In this document: one piece after another, positions 17,695-26,214 of the stretch
Layout: every line of letters begins with the position of its first letter
Numbering within the stretch: position 1 is the first letter of the stretch
Assembly: GCA_022783305.1 (NCBI GenBank)
Contig: JALEWQ010000004.1
Coordinates: 1 to 34,440, forward strand
DNA: 34,440 bases
Reading direction: 5' to 3'
Origin: Trueperella sp.
GTDB taxonomy: Bacteria; Actinomycetota; Actinomycetes; Actinomycetales; Actinomycetaceae
Notes under the pieces: model-generated
What the model was told of the DNA's origin: nothing
Databases searched by the model: none
What the model saw: the letters and a program-made list of their open reading frames with translations, nothing else
Translations under genes and position numbers: made by a program

Positions 17695-18045
17695 TCACTG
17701 GCCCTCGACGTGGTCGGGGATCGTCACGGGTAACTCTCCCCCGGCAAGGAAGCAGCTGCGCTCACCCGTGTGGCAGGCCGCCCCACGCTGGTGGACACGG
17801 ACCAGGACCGTGTCGCCGTCGCAGTCCACCGCGACGCTCTTGACCAACTGGATCGCCCCGGAGGTATCACCCTTGCGCCAGTATTCCTGACGGGAGCGCG
17901 ACCAAAACCAGACCCGCCCGGTGGTCAGAGTTCGCTCGAGAGCGAGGTCGTCCATGTAGCCGAGCATGAGGACCTCCCCCGTGCCCTCCTCTTGGATGAT
18001 CGCCGGCACCAGGCCCTTATCGTCAAACTTCACGCGTTCGTTCAC
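17695..18045 (-). CDS. hisI: Phosphoribosyl-AMP cyclohydrolase
   Basis: Opens the adenine ring in histidine biosynthesis (third step). The 116-residue single-domain enzyme has no HisE fusion. Visible blocks: [38 protein letters not shown], the metal-site motif DCDGD, and the zinc Cys residues in [12 protein letters not shown]. The start overlaps hisF as ATGA, so hisF and hisI are translationally coupled. Confidence 0.97.
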   Translation of the reverse strand: MNERVKFDDKGLVPAIIQEEGTGEVLMLGYMDDLALERTLTTGRVWFWSRSRQEYWRKGDTSGAIQLVKSVAVDCDGDTVLVRVHQRGAACHTGERSCFLAGGELPVTIPDHVEGQ

Positions 18046-18806
18046 AGGCGCACCTCAATGCCCGCTGCGGCGAGTGCCTCCTTGACCTCGCGGATGGTCA
18101 GGGTGGCAAAGTGGAACACGGAGGCGGCGAGGACCGCGTCGGCGCCAGCCTTGACGGCGTCGACGAAGTGCTGTGCGGTGCCGGCCCCGCCGGAGGCGAT
18201 GAGCGGCACGGCGACGGCGCCGCGCACCTTCTCGATGAGCTCCAGGTCAAAACCGTCGGTAGTCCCGTCCGCGTCCATGGAGTTGAGCAGGATCTCCCCC
18301 GCGCCGAGCTGCGCGGTGCGCACGGCCCACTCCACGGCGTCGACCCCGGCGCTGCGCGTGCCGCCATGGGTGGTGACCTCGAAGCCGGAGGGCATTGCGA
18401 CCGCGCGCCGCGCGTCCACGGAGAGGGTGATGACCTGGTTGCCGAACTGGCTCGCCACCTCGGACAGGAGCTCGGGGCGGGCGAGCGCGGCGGTGTTGAT
18501 CCCCACCTTGTCTGCGCCGGCCTCAAGCAACGCGCGCACGTCTTGCACGGATCGCACGCCGCCGCCGACCGTCAACGGCACGAAGACCTCGGCGGCCGTC
18601 TTCTTCACGACGTCGATCATCGTCCCGCGCTCTTCGACCGAGGCTGAGACGTCGAGGAAAGTGACCTCGTCGGCGCCCATCTGGCTGTAGCGACTCGCCA
18701 GCTCAACCGGATCCCCGGCATCCTTCAAGTTCTCAAAATTGACGCCCTTGACCACGCGACCATGCGAGACGTCCAGGCACGGAATGACCCTGATTGCTAC
18801 GCCCAT
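18042..18806 (-). CDS. hisF: Imidazole glycerol phosphate synthase cyclase subunit
   Basis: TIM-barrel subunit that makes imidazole glycerol phosphate and AICAR using ammonia delivered by HisH. The 254 residues include the catalytic Asp12 in [25 protein letters not shown]-like [10 protein letters not shown], the second catalytic Asp in [10 protein letters not shown], and LIASGGAGT near the end. ATG 18806 follows a strong AAAGGAG Shine-Dalgarno. HisH and HisA are not in the window. It is divergent from the P-loop kinase gene across a 50-nt gap. Confidence 0.97.
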   Translation of the reverse strand: MGVAIRVIPCLDVSHGRVVKGVNFENLKDAGDPVELASRYSQMGADEVTFLDVSASVEERGTMIDVVKKTAAEVFVPLTVGGGVRSVQDVRALLEAGADKVGINTAALARPELLSEVASQFGNQVITLSVDARRAVAMPSGFEVTTHGGTRSAGVDAVEWAVRTAQLGAGEILLNSMDADGTTDGFDLELIEKVRGAVAVPLIASGGAGTAQHFVDAVKAGADAVLAASVFHFATLTIREVKEALAAAGIEVRL

Positions 18807-18843
18807 GCCACTCCTTTCGTTGCCCGTCCATCGTAGCGCGATT

Positions 18844-18849
18844 TAGGAT
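18844..18849 (+). promoter_or_regulatory. -10 box for leaderless kinase-like transcript
   Basis: TAGGAT ends 7 nt before GTG 18857, consistent with transcription beginning at the start codon. It supports GTG as the true start. Confidence 0.4.
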
Positions 18850-18856
18850 GTGAGCC

Positions 18857-19408
18857 GTGAAGGACCACCTAGCGAACATCGCCCACGCCCGACTCCTCGT
18901 CGGTTCGATCGGCTCCGGACGATACCTGGTCGGGATCGACGGCCGCTCTGGCTCAGGCAAGTCGACCCTCGCCCACGCGCTCGGCGCCGAGCTGGTCGAG
19001 CGACGCGTAGAGATCGTGGAGGTGGAGCTCTTCATTGGAGGCTGGGATGCTCTCCTCGCCGACATCGGCAAGGTTGGCGCGCTGGCGCGGGATCTACGCA
19101 GGCGCGGCCACGCGCACGCCCGCCCCTGGGACTGGCATACGTCATCCTGGGGCGAGACCGTGAGAATCCCCGGCACGGGCGAGGCCGACGTCGTGCTCAT
19201 CGTCGGCTGCGGATCGACCTCCGCACAGGTGCGCGAGTATCTGGATCTCACGGTGTGGCTGGAGGCCCCCGCCTCGGTGCGTCGGGAGCGGGTGCGCACC
19301 CGCGACCCCTACGACTGGTCGGAGCACTGGGAGGTGTGGGCGCACCAGGAGGAGGCGTTACTCAAGGAGTTCCCCTCGCACCGGCGCAACGACGTCATTC
19401 TTCGTTGA
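18857..19408 (+). CDS. Small P-loop NTPase, uridine-kinase-like
   Basis: A 183-residue cytoplasmic nucleotide-binding protein. Walker A GRSGSGKS lies at 29-36 within YLVGIDGRSGSGKSTLAHAL, the pattern of uridine kinase and phosphoribulokinase-like proteins. VVLIVGCGSTSAQ and the LDLTVWLEAPASVRRERVRTRD block resemble the strand and lid region where such kinases carry Arg residues. A normal uridine kinase is longer and has clearer substrate motifs, so the substrate is unknown; a nucleoside or small-metabolite kinase is likely. It starts at GTG with a leaderless-type box. Its 3' end overlaps the convergent FKBP gene by 14 nt. Confidence 0.75.
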   Translation: MKDHLANIAHARLLVGSIGSGRYLVGIDGRSGSGKSTLAHALGAELVERRVEIVEVELFIGGWDALLADIGKVGALARDLRRRGHAHARPWDWHTSSWGETVRIPGTGEADVVLIVGCGSTSAQVREYLDLTVWLEAPASVRRERVRTRDPYDWSEHWEVWAHQEEALLKEFPSHRRNDVILR

Positions 19409-20267
19409 TCTTGGCCAGCACGTCGATAATGATGCCCACGTCCGCATTCCCTTGCGCCATCCGCGCGGGGATCGCCAGCACGAGGCGCGAGCCCACTCGG
19501 GCATCCTCGAGGCCGGCGCGAAGCCCATCGAAGACGTCGTTGACGGTCACGACCACGGGAGCCGGCGCCTCCCACGTGTTCTCCGTGACGCTGCCGTCGG
19601 GCGCGACCAGCAGGTAGTTGACGACGATCGTGTCCCCCGCCTCGACCTGCGCTCCGCCGCCCTGAATCATCGTCGCTTCGCGCAGGGATGCCGCCTCTCC
19701 GCCAGGGCCGACGACGACGGGGCGACCGGCCCCGTCCGTACTGACGCCGGGCAGGCCGCCTCCCGCTTCGAGGTCGGAGGGCTCGCCGGGCAGAACGGTG
19801 GGCAGGACATCGATGACGGAGATGATGCCGGAACGTCGCGTCTCGGGCTCAAGGAGCACGATGCGACTACCCTCGCTCTGGCCGATGACCGAATCTGCGT
19901 AGTATCCGAGTGTGTCCGCGCCGGCAGAGCCGGTGTAATAGCGCGAGCCGGTCTGCGCGACCAGCCCGTCCTGGCGAAGATAGAAGGTGCTGACCCGAGC
20001 CAGAACCTGGCGGCCCTCCTCGATCTTGCGGCCCGCGCCGGCGATCTCGAGCGTCGTCGTCATCTCGGCCAGGCCGTCATCCAACTCGAAGTCCGCCTTA
20101 CCCGTCACGGCCACGGCGACGGAGGCACCGAAGCTACCGCCCACCTCAACAGAGAGAGGATCCCTCGATGCGGTGATCCGGTGCTGGGCACTCGCGATCG
20201 CGAATCCGATCATGAGCCCCAAGACGACGGTGAAGATCGCCAGCCCGACTCGGCGCCGCCTACTCAC
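19395..20267 (-). CDS. Membrane-anchored FKBP-type peptidyl-prolyl isomerase
   Basis: The 290 residues start with an Arg-rich N-terminus and a membrane segment (about 7-27) without a lipobox Cys, so the protein is probably anchored and faces outward. The C-terminal part (about 205-290) is FKBP-like: GDTIVVNYLLVAPDGSVTENTW, FDGLRAGLEDARVGSRLVLAIPARM and ADVGIIIDVLAKI. The middle (about 55-160) looks like a second, decayed FKBP-like repeat. Several aromatic active-site residues of classical FKBPs are missing, so isomerase activity is uncertain and a chaperone role is possible. GTG 20267 overlaps the pafA stop by 8 nt. An FKBP gene at the end of the Pup cluster is common in actinobacteria. Confidence 0.82.
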   Translation of the reverse strand: MSRRRRVGLAIFTVVLGLMIGFAIASAQHRITASRDPLSVEVGGSFGASVAVAVTGKADFELDDGLAEMTTTLEIAGAGRKIEEGRQVLARVSTFYLRQDGLVAQTGSRYYTGSAGADTLGYYADSVIGQSEGSRIVLLEPETRRSGIISVIDVLPTVLPGEPSDLEAGGGLPGVSTDGAGRPVVVGPGGEAASLREATMIQGGGAQVEAGDTIVVNYLLVAPDGSVTENTWEAPAPVVVTVNDVFDGLRAGLEDARVGSRLVLAIPARMAQGNADVGIIIDVLAKINEE

Positions 20268-21630
20268 CGATGAGCTCCATCAGCTCCTCGACCTCGGCAC
20301 TGACCGCGCTGAACGGATCCTTGAGCAGAACCTGACGGGCGCCCACGTCCTCGAGCAAGCGGATGTTCATCCAGTCGACCATGTAGTCGCGCCGGTGCTC
20401 CATCGCCAGCGCAACGAAGTCGCCGCGTACCTTGGCCCTGGTCGTCTGCGGCGGAATGCCCATCGCCTCGACGATCGCCTCATCGGACACGAGCTTCTTC
20501 AGCCCGCCGCCGGCCTCCAACCTTGCACGTAGCCCCGCTCCGGTGATGTCGTGCCAGGCCAGATCGAGGCGCTGAACCCGCGCGTCGTCGAGCCCGGTAC
20601 CCAGCCGTTGCGCGAGGCGCGCCAGCAGTTTGCGCTTGGCAATCCAGTCGATCTCGCTGGCGAGCGCCTCATGCTCGCCTCGCTCAAGAGCGTCGAGCGT
20701 GCGGCCCCACAGGTCGAAAACGTAGGAGCGTAGCGGATCGAGGGGGAACCAACCGTTGTCCTCGAAGTGGGTGCGCACGAGGTCATGCACCTCGCGCTGG
20801 ATGTCGATCGCCCGCATCGTCGTGCCATCGGCGAGCTCAAGCACCGCCCGGCACGAGGTGTCAGCGCTGACCTCTCGAATCGAGCGGACCGGGTCGGCAA
20901 GCGCGCGGTCAGGCAGGCGCAACCCGTCTTCCACCGCGTCGAGGACCGCCTCCGTGGCGCCCATCTTGAGCGCGCAGGTCGAGTCGGACATGTTCGAATC
21001 CCCCACGATCACGTGCAGGCGCCGGTAGAGTTCGGCGTCCCCATGCGGCTCGTCGCGGGTATTAATCATCGGACGGGAGCGGGTGGTGGCGGCAGAGACG
21101 GCGTCGTTCATCTTGTCTGCGCGCTGGGAGATACGGTAGCTCGCGCCCTCCGGCCCCACGTGCAGGTATCCGGCGCCGACCATGATCTGGCGGGTGACGA
21201 AGTATGGGATGAGGCTGTCGATACGCTGGCGGAAGTCGCGCCGACGCCGCACGAGGTAGTTCTCGTGGCAACCGAACGAGTTGCCGTAGGAGTCGAGGTT
21301 GTTCTTAAACAGGTGGATCCGCCCGCCCTCAAGCTTGAGGTCCGCCTCGGCCGCCATCTGGGCATACAGCGCGTCGCCTGCGCGGTCGTTGGCCAACAAG
21401 TCGGCAAGCTGGTCACACTCGGCGGTGGCGTACTCCGGATGCGCGCCGACGTCGAGATAGAGGCGGGCGCCATTGGGCAGGAACGCGTTCGTGGAGCGGG
21501 CCCGATGCAGCAGCGGGTCGAAGAGGTGGTGGGCGGTCTCCTCGGCATCAAGGAGCGGCTCGCCCGTGGTGGTGGAGGCATACAGCAGGCCGTACTCGGT
21601 CTCGATGCCCATGATCCGGCGAGGCTTCAC
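20260..21630 (-). CDS. pafA: Pup--protein ligase PafA
   Basis: Uses ATP to join the C-terminal glutamate of Pup to lysines of target proteins. It belongs to the carboxylate-amine ligase (glutamine-synthetase-like) fold. The 456 residues show GIETEYG (Glu10 and Glu12 for Mg-ATP), NGARLYLDVGAHPEYATAE with catalytic Asp60, FKNNLDSYGNSFGCHENYLVRR, and INTRDEPHGDAELYRRLHV. The start overlaps the pup stop as ATGA, so ligase and modifier are coupled. In mycobacteria prcB and prcA lie between these two genes; nothing fits here. Confidence 0.97.
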   Translation of the reverse strand: MKPRRIMGIETEYGLLYASTTTGEPLLDAEETAHHLFDPLLHRARSTNAFLPNGARLYLDVGAHPEYATAECDQLADLLANDRAGDALYAQMAAEADLKLEGGRIHLFKNNLDSYGNSFGCHENYLVRRRRDFRQRIDSLIPYFVTRQIMVGAGYLHVGPEGASYRISQRADKMNDAVSAATTRSRPMINTRDEPHGDAELYRRLHVIVGDSNMSDSTCALKMGATEAVLDAVEDGLRLPDRALADPVRSIREVSADTSCRAVLELADGTTMRAIDIQREVHDLVRTHFEDNGWFPLDPLRSYVFDLWGRTLDALERGEHEALASEIDWIAKRKLLARLAQRLGTGLDDARVQRLDLAWHDITGAGLRARLEAGGGLKKLVSDEAIVEAMGIPPQTTRAKVRGDFVALAMEHRRDYMVDWMNIRLLEDVGARQVLLKDPFSAVSAEVEELMELIGE

Positions 21631-21809
21631 TGGCCACCCTTTTGCACGAAGCCCTGCACGAAGCCCGTGGCGTTCTCCTCCAGGATGGAGTCGATGTCGT
21701 CGAGCAGGTCGTCGACATCGAAATCCGCCGCGGGCACACTCACCTCGGGCAGCTCCTGGGCCTCGTCCTCCTCGCGGCGGCGGGGCTGCATAAACTGTTG
21801 TTCAGACAT
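21627..21809 (-). CDS. pup: Prokaryotic ubiquitin-like protein Pup
   Basis: Small protein tag of 60 residues, mostly acidic and likely disordered. The conserved second half DDLLDDIDSILEENATGFVQGFVQKGGQ can form the helix that binds the ARC/Mpa coiled coils. It ends GGQ, so the terminal Gln must be deamidated by Dop to Glu before ligation. A good AAAGGAAA Shine-Dalgarno precedes ATG 21809. It lies 40 nt downstream of dop and overlaps pafA. Confidence 0.97.
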   Translation of the reverse strand: MSEQQFMQPRRREEDEAQELPEVSVPAADFDVDDLLDDIDSILEENATGFVQGFVQKGGQ

Positions 21810-21849
21810 AGTTTCCTTTCCAGACTCATTCTAGGACGACGCGCGCGGC

Positions 21850-23436
21850 TCAGGCCGTGGTCAGCCTCACGAGGAAATCCTCAACCGAATCGGCGCCCTC
21901 GAGGATCTCACCCACGAGCTCGCGCGTAGCTCGCTCCGGGTGCATGAGCGGGATGCGCACCAGCGAATCGTAGCCAGGCACATCCAGCGTCACCCCATCC
22001 CAGCCGGCCGCAGCCACCCGATCCGGGAAGCGGCGAATGAGCCCGCCGCGCAGGTAGGCGCGGGTGGACTCGGGCGCGTGGCGTACCGCCCACATCACCT
22101 GCTCAGGCTGGAAGAGGCGTTCAATTCGCCCGGCGTGGTCGAGCCGGTTGACGATGGAGCGCTCGGGGCGAAGGTCGTGCCACTGCAGGTCGAAGGCCCG
22201 CAGCTTGTCGTTGTCCCAAGAGCCGCCGGTACGCCGGCGCATCGATTCAAGCATCTGATACTTGGCCACCCACTCCACCTTGCCCGAGGCGGCGAAAATG
22301 TCGGCGCGCAAGAGGTCGAGGACCTCCTGCCAGGTGGCGAGGACCTCCCGGGTGTCAAAGTCCGCCTCGCCGCGTTCTTCGACGGCCTCGCGCACGGCGT
22401 CGAGGTAGATCTGCTGAATCTCAATCGCGGTGCGAGACGAACCGTCCTGCATGTCGATGCGGCGCGTCAGGCTCGGATCGTGGGAGACCTCCCACGTGGC
22501 ACGCACCGGCGAGGCCAGCATCGCCGAGTCCAAACCGAGGGGAAGCGCCTCCTGCTCGAGCATCCACAGCACGAGCGAGGTGGTGCCAACCTTGAGCAGG
22601 TTGGACACGTCGAACTGGTTCGCGTCCCCGCCGATCACGTGCAGGCGCCGGTAGCGGGCGGCATCCGCGTGCGGCTCGTCGCGGGTATTGATGATCGGAC
22701 GGTTGAAGGTGGTCTCCAGCCCGACGTCGTTCTCCACGTAGTCCGCGCGTTGCGAAATCTGGAAGCCGGGGTGTTGAGACTTCTGCCCCAACCCCAGGCG
22801 TCCTGCCCCGCACAGGATCGGGCGCGTCACGAAGAACGGGGTCATGTAGCGGATGATGTCCGAAAAATCGAGGGCCCGATCCACCGCGTAGTTCTCGTGC
22901 GTGCCGTAAGCGGCGCCCTTGCCGTCCACGTTGTTCTTGTAGATGACGAGGGGGCGACCCGCCTCCCCCAGCAGGTCCATGGTCTCGGCCGCGATGAATT
23001 CCCCGGCCCGATCCCACAGGATCGCCTCGCGCGGGTTGGCCACCTCGGGGGCCGAGTATTCGGGGTGGGCGTGGTCGACGTAGAGGCGCGCGCCGTTGGT
23101 CAGTACTGCGTTGGCAGCATGGGGAAGGGCTAACTCCGCCTCCGACGGGCGAGCCACCCGCTCGAGCGCATCACCCGAGGGTGCGGGGGACGACGGGTCG
23201 TCGGTCAGGAGCGAGGGATGCGCCGCGGCACGGTCGAGCCGGTAGCCGCGTGCGTCGTTGAGCGGGTCCTCCCCGTGGTAGTCCCACCGGATCGCGCCGG
23301 CCCCACCGGACGCGCTACCACGCCCGCCATAGGTGTCCACCACCTCGGTGGATAACACGATGGGGTTGGCCTGCGGGTTACCCGCATCCGTGATCCCGAA
23401 CTCGGTCTCGAGTCCGATACCTCGCCTTACGCTCAT
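21850..23436 (-). CDS. dop: Pup deamidase/depupylase Dop
   Basis: Homologue of PafA that deamidates the Pup C-terminal Gln and removes Pup from tagged proteins. It has 528 residues from ATG 23436. Key blocks: IGLETEFGIT at the N-terminus, a long insert at about 40-105 where the Dop loop lies (YHGEDPLNDARGYRLDRAAA), NGARLYVDHAHPEYSAPE with catalytic Asp121, YKNNVDGKGAAYGTHENYAVDR and INTRDEPHADAARYRRLHV. The frame is open up to 23466, but ATG 23436 overlaps the arc stop as ATGA and matches the family start. Both Dop and PafA are present, so pupylation should be reversible. Confidence 0.96.
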   Translation of the reverse strand: MSVRRGIGLETEFGITDAGNPQANPIVLSTEVVDTYGGRGSASGGAGAIRWDYHGEDPLNDARGYRLDRAAAHPSLLTDDPSSPAPSGDALERVARPSEAELALPHAANAVLTNGARLYVDHAHPEYSAPEVANPREAILWDRAGEFIAAETMDLLGEAGRPLVIYKNNVDGKGAAYGTHENYAVDRALDFSDIIRYMTPFFVTRPILCGAGRLGLGQKSQHPGFQISQRADYVENDVGLETTFNRPIINTRDEPHADAARYRRLHVIGGDANQFDVSNLLKVGTTSLVLWMLEQEALPLGLDSAMLASPVRATWEVSHDPSLTRRIDMQDGSSRTAIEIQQIYLDAVREAVEERGEADFDTREVLATWQEVLDLLRADIFAASGKVEWVAKYQMLESMRRRTGGSWDNDKLRAFDLQWHDLRPERSIVNRLDHAGRIERLFQPEQVMWAVRHAPESTRAYLRGGLIRRFPDRVAAAGWDGVTLDVPGYDSLVRIPLMHPERATRELVGEILEGADSVEDFLVRLTTA

Positions 23437-25079
23437 ATCAGTCCCTCTCTCACGACGCCGTCCCATTCCCTCACCGGCCGCTGCGGCGTCGGCGCTGGCT
23501 CAGCCGCGACCTTCCGAGACACCAGCGGTTTGACGAACGTCACCCGCTTGCCCGAGCCGCGCCCGTGGATGCGCGCCCACTCGTCTGGGTTGGTCATTTG
23601 GGTCAGGTCCTCGTTCTCGTGCATCTCCTCGGCGAGCGCCGTCAGCATGTGGGAGGTGCGAATCCCGCGCTCGCCCGTGGCAAGCAGGTCCTTGATGGCT
23701 AGCTTCTTTGCCCGATCCACGATCGCGGCAAGCATCGCGCCCGAGACGAAGTCTGACACGTACAGCACCTCGGCGGTACCGTCCGCGTAGGAGACCTCCA
23801 CGAACTCGTTGTCCGCATCCCGGGTAAAGAGCCGCTCCACGGTGGCCCTCGCCATCGCCCGCACCGCCGCCTCGGCGCTGCCGTGGGCCGCGATTTCGTC
23901 GGGGTGGATGGGCAGGTTGGGCGTGAGGTACTTGAGGATGATATCCCACGCGCCGTGCTGGTTGGGCCGTTCGATGCGGATCTTGATGTCGAGGCGGCCG
24001 GGGCGCAGGATCGCCGGGTCGATCATGTCCTCACGATTGGATGCACCGATGACGATGACGTTGTCCAGCTGCTCCACGCCGTCGATCTCCGCCAGCAGCT
24101 GCGGAACCACGGTGGTCTCCACGTCCGAAGAGATGCCCGAGCCGCGGGTGCGGAAGAGCGCCTCCATCTCGTCAAAAAAGATGACCACCGGGATTCCGGA
24201 CGCCGCCCGGTCGCGTGCCCGGGAGAAAATCTCGCGGATCTGGCGCTCAGTTTCGCCCACGTACTTGTCCAGCAGCTGGGGGCCCTTGATGTTAAGGAAG
24301 TAGGAGCGCGACCTCGCCTGCCCGTCGCGCCGTGAGATCTTTTCCGCCAGCGAGGTTGCCACCGCGCGAGCGATGAGGGTCTTGCCCGTGCCGGGCGGGC
24401 CGTAAAGCAGGACTCCCTTGGGCGGCTTGAGCCCGTGCTCGCGGTAGAGCTCGGGTTGCTCGAAGGGCAGTTCCACCGAGTCCTTGATTTGGACGATCTG
24501 CGCGTCCAGGCCGCCGATGTCCTCATAGGAGACGTTCGGCACCTCCTCCAGGAGCAGGTGCTCGACGTCGGGACGCTCGACGTGCTCGAGGATAAATCCG
24601 CCACGCAGGTCGGCCAACACCGTGTCACCCACCTGGACCCCCTGGTCCTGGAGGCGCCCGGAGATGCGCAGCACCCGCTCGTCGTCGGCGTGCACCTGGA
24701 CGAGGGCACGCGAGGAATCGATGACGAGCTTGACGGTGACGATTTCACCCGTGCGGTCGTAGGTGGTGACGCCGACGACGACGAGCGCCTCGTTCAGCAA
24801 CAGCTCCTGGCCCGGACGGATCCGGCCGAGCTCGACGAGAGTGGAGGCCGCCAGGATCATCTTGCGCCCATTCACCATAGCCGTGACCTCGTGACGCTCG
24901 AAATTGGCTCCGAGGAAGGTAGCCGTGGAGCCCGGGGGCGCGGAGAGCTTTTCCACCTGCTCGGAGAGCTCCTGGATCCGCTTGCGCGACTTTTGCAGGG
25001 CGTTGGCCAGTCGATCGTTCTTCTCTTCGAGCGAGGCGATCGCGGTCTGTAGCCCGAAGATTTCTCCCTGCTCGCTCAC
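23433..25079 (-). CDS. arc: AAA+ ATPase ARC (Mpa-like), lacking a proteasome-docking tail
   Basis: Hexameric unfoldase that recognises Pup. The 548 residues contain an N-terminal coiled coil (about 13-47) that binds Pup, OB-fold interdomains (about 50-170), and an AAA domain with Walker A GPPGTGKT 227-234, Walker B VIFFDEMEALF, ASNREDMIDPAILRPGR (sensor and arginine finger) and the C-terminal lid. Mycobacterial Mpa ends in a QYL motif that opens the 20S proteasome gate; this protein ends WDGVVREGLI, so that motif is absent. This fits the lack of prcBA between pup and pafA. It overlaps trmI and dop by ATGA at both ends. Confidence 0.96.
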   Translation of the reverse strand: MSEQGEIFGLQTAIASLEEKNDRLANALQKSRKRIQELSEQVEKLSAPPGSTATFLGANFERHEVTAMVNGRKMILAASTLVELGRIRPGQELLLNEALVVVGVTTYDRTGEIVTVKLVIDSSRALVQVHADDERVLRISGRLQDQGVQVGDTVLADLRGGFILEHVERPDVEHLLLEEVPNVSYEDIGGLDAQIVQIKDSVELPFEQPELYREHGLKPPKGVLLYGPPGTGKTLIARAVATSLAEKISRRDGQARSRSYFLNIKGPQLLDKYVGETERQIREIFSRARDRAASGIPVVIFFDEMEALFRTRGSGISSDVETTVVPQLLAEIDGVEQLDNVIVIGASNREDMIDPAILRPGRLDIKIRIERPNQHGAWDIILKYLTPNLPIHPDEIAAHGSAEAAVRAMARATVERLFTRDADNEFVEVSYADGTAEVLYVSDFVSGAMLAAIVDRAKKLAIKDLLATGERGIRTSHMLTALAEEMHENEDLTQMTNPDEWARIHGRGSGKRVTFVKPLVSRKVAAEPAPTPQRPVREWDGVVREGLI

Positions 25080-26164
25080 TTTTCTCCCTCTCGTTGGCGG
25101 TTGCGCTGAGCCGCCTCCTCGTCCAACTCGCGGCGCATCTTCTCACTATTGTCCCCCGCCTGCGAATATCCGGAAACCTCCACGTCCGCGCGGTGCGCCA
25201 CATCGCGGCGGACCTTGCGGAGCTTCTTGTCTGAGATCGCGCGCTCCGGCAGGTCCGCCGGATCCCAGTTTTCCCATTCGGGAAGGTCGGGGCGCGCGGC
25301 CGGCGCCGGACGGCGCGTGCGGAGTAGCGGTACCGAGCCGCGGGCGATCCTGCGGGCGACGACGAGGAAGCCGGTGTGGCCGACCATCGAATGGTTCGGG
25401 CGCACCGCCAACCCGTCGAGGTGCCACGTGCGAAGCATGGTCTCGAACGCGTCCGGCTCGGTGAAGCATTGGCTGTCGCGCAGCTTTTCTACGAAGCGGG
25501 ACAGCTGCGTCGTCGTCGTGACGTAGCCGATAACGACGCCGCCCGAGCGTAGCGCGCGAGCCGCCGGCTCGATGATCTCCCAGGGGGCGAGCATGTCGAG
25601 CACCACGTGGTCGAGCGCCTCCTCCCCCATCTCGTTGAGAGCATCGCCGGCCTCGCCCACCACAAGATCCCACGGAGGAAGGGCCGGCCCGTACCAGGAC
25701 TCCACGTTAGCCCTTGCAATCTGGGCGAACTCGTGGCGACGTTCGCAGGAGGTCAGGTGGCCCTCGGGGCCGATCGCGGCGAGTAGAGATAGGGAGAGGG
25801 CCCCCGACCCCACCCCGGCCTCGAATACGCGGGCGCCGGGGAAAACGTCGCCTTGCTGGATAATCTGCCCGGCGTCCTTGGGGTAGACCGGGGTGGCGCC
25901 GCGCGGCATGGAGAGCACGTAGTCAGCGACAAGCGGACGCAGCGCCTGAAGAATGTGACCGGTCTCAGTTTCAAAGACCGTCCCCTCCGGCTTGCCGATC
26001 AGCTCGCGGTGGCGGAAGTTGCCGCGCTGGGACTGGAAGTAGCCGTCGAAAGTGAGGAGCGTGGTGTACTTGCGCCCCTTGGTGTCGGTGAGCTGGACGC
26101 GCTCGCCGGCGCGGAACGGGCCACGGCGGCGGTCGGCGCCGAGCGGATGTGGATAGGTACTCAT
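25076..26164 (-). CDS. trmI: tRNA (adenine-58-N1)-methyltransferase TrmI
   Basis: SAM-dependent enzyme making m1A58 in the T-loop of tRNAs. The N-terminal beta domain (FRAGERVQLTDTKGRKYTTLL) is followed by the SAM motif VFEAGVGSGALSLSLL, the acidic CERRHEFAQIARANVE ribose-binding strand and the catalytic-type VVLDMLAPWE. The core ends near residue 270; a basic and acidic tail of about 90 residues, probably disordered, follows. ATG 26164 is chosen because TAAGAT lies exactly 7 nt upstream; an in-frame ATG at 26173 would overlap that box. It is the first gene of the Pup operon, as in other actinobacteria. Confidence 0.95.
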   Translation of the reverse strand: MSTYPHPLGADRRRGPFRAGERVQLTDTKGRKYTTLLTFDGYFQSQRGNFRHRELIGKPEGTVFETETGHILQALRPLVADYVLSMPRGATPVYPKDAGQIIQQGDVFPGARVFEAGVGSGALSLSLLAAIGPEGHLTSCERRHEFAQIARANVESWYGPALPPWDLVVGEAGDALNEMGEEALDHVVLDMLAPWEIIEPAARALRSGGVVIGYVTTTTQLSRFVEKLRDSQCFTEPDAFETMLRTWHLDGLAVRPNHSMVGHTGFLVVARRIARGSVPLLRTRRPAPAARPDLPEWENWDPADLPERAISDKKLRKVRRDVAHRADVEVSGYSQAGDNSEKMRRELDEEAAQRNRQREGEK

Positions 26165-26171
26165 TGGATTC

Positions 26172-26177
26172 ATCTTA
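26172..26177 (-). promoter_or_regulatory. -10 box heading the Pup operon (leaderless trmI)
   Basis: TAAGAT ends 7 nt before trmI ATG 26164. It is the only promoter candidate visible upstream of trmI-arc-dop-pup-pafA-FKBP. The divergent nuclease gene has its own box about 25 nt away. Confidence 0.45.
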
Positions 26178-26201
26178 CGGAAAAATGTCGGAGGCAGTCG
26201 C

Positions 26202-26207
26202 TACGGT
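26202..26207 (+). promoter_or_regulatory. -10 box before RecB-type nuclease gene
   Basis: TACGGT ends 7 nt before ATG 26215. The spacer AGGAAGC also resembles a Shine-Dalgarno, so a leadered transcript from further upstream cannot be excluded. Confidence 0.35.
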
Positions 26208-26214
26208 AGGAAGC

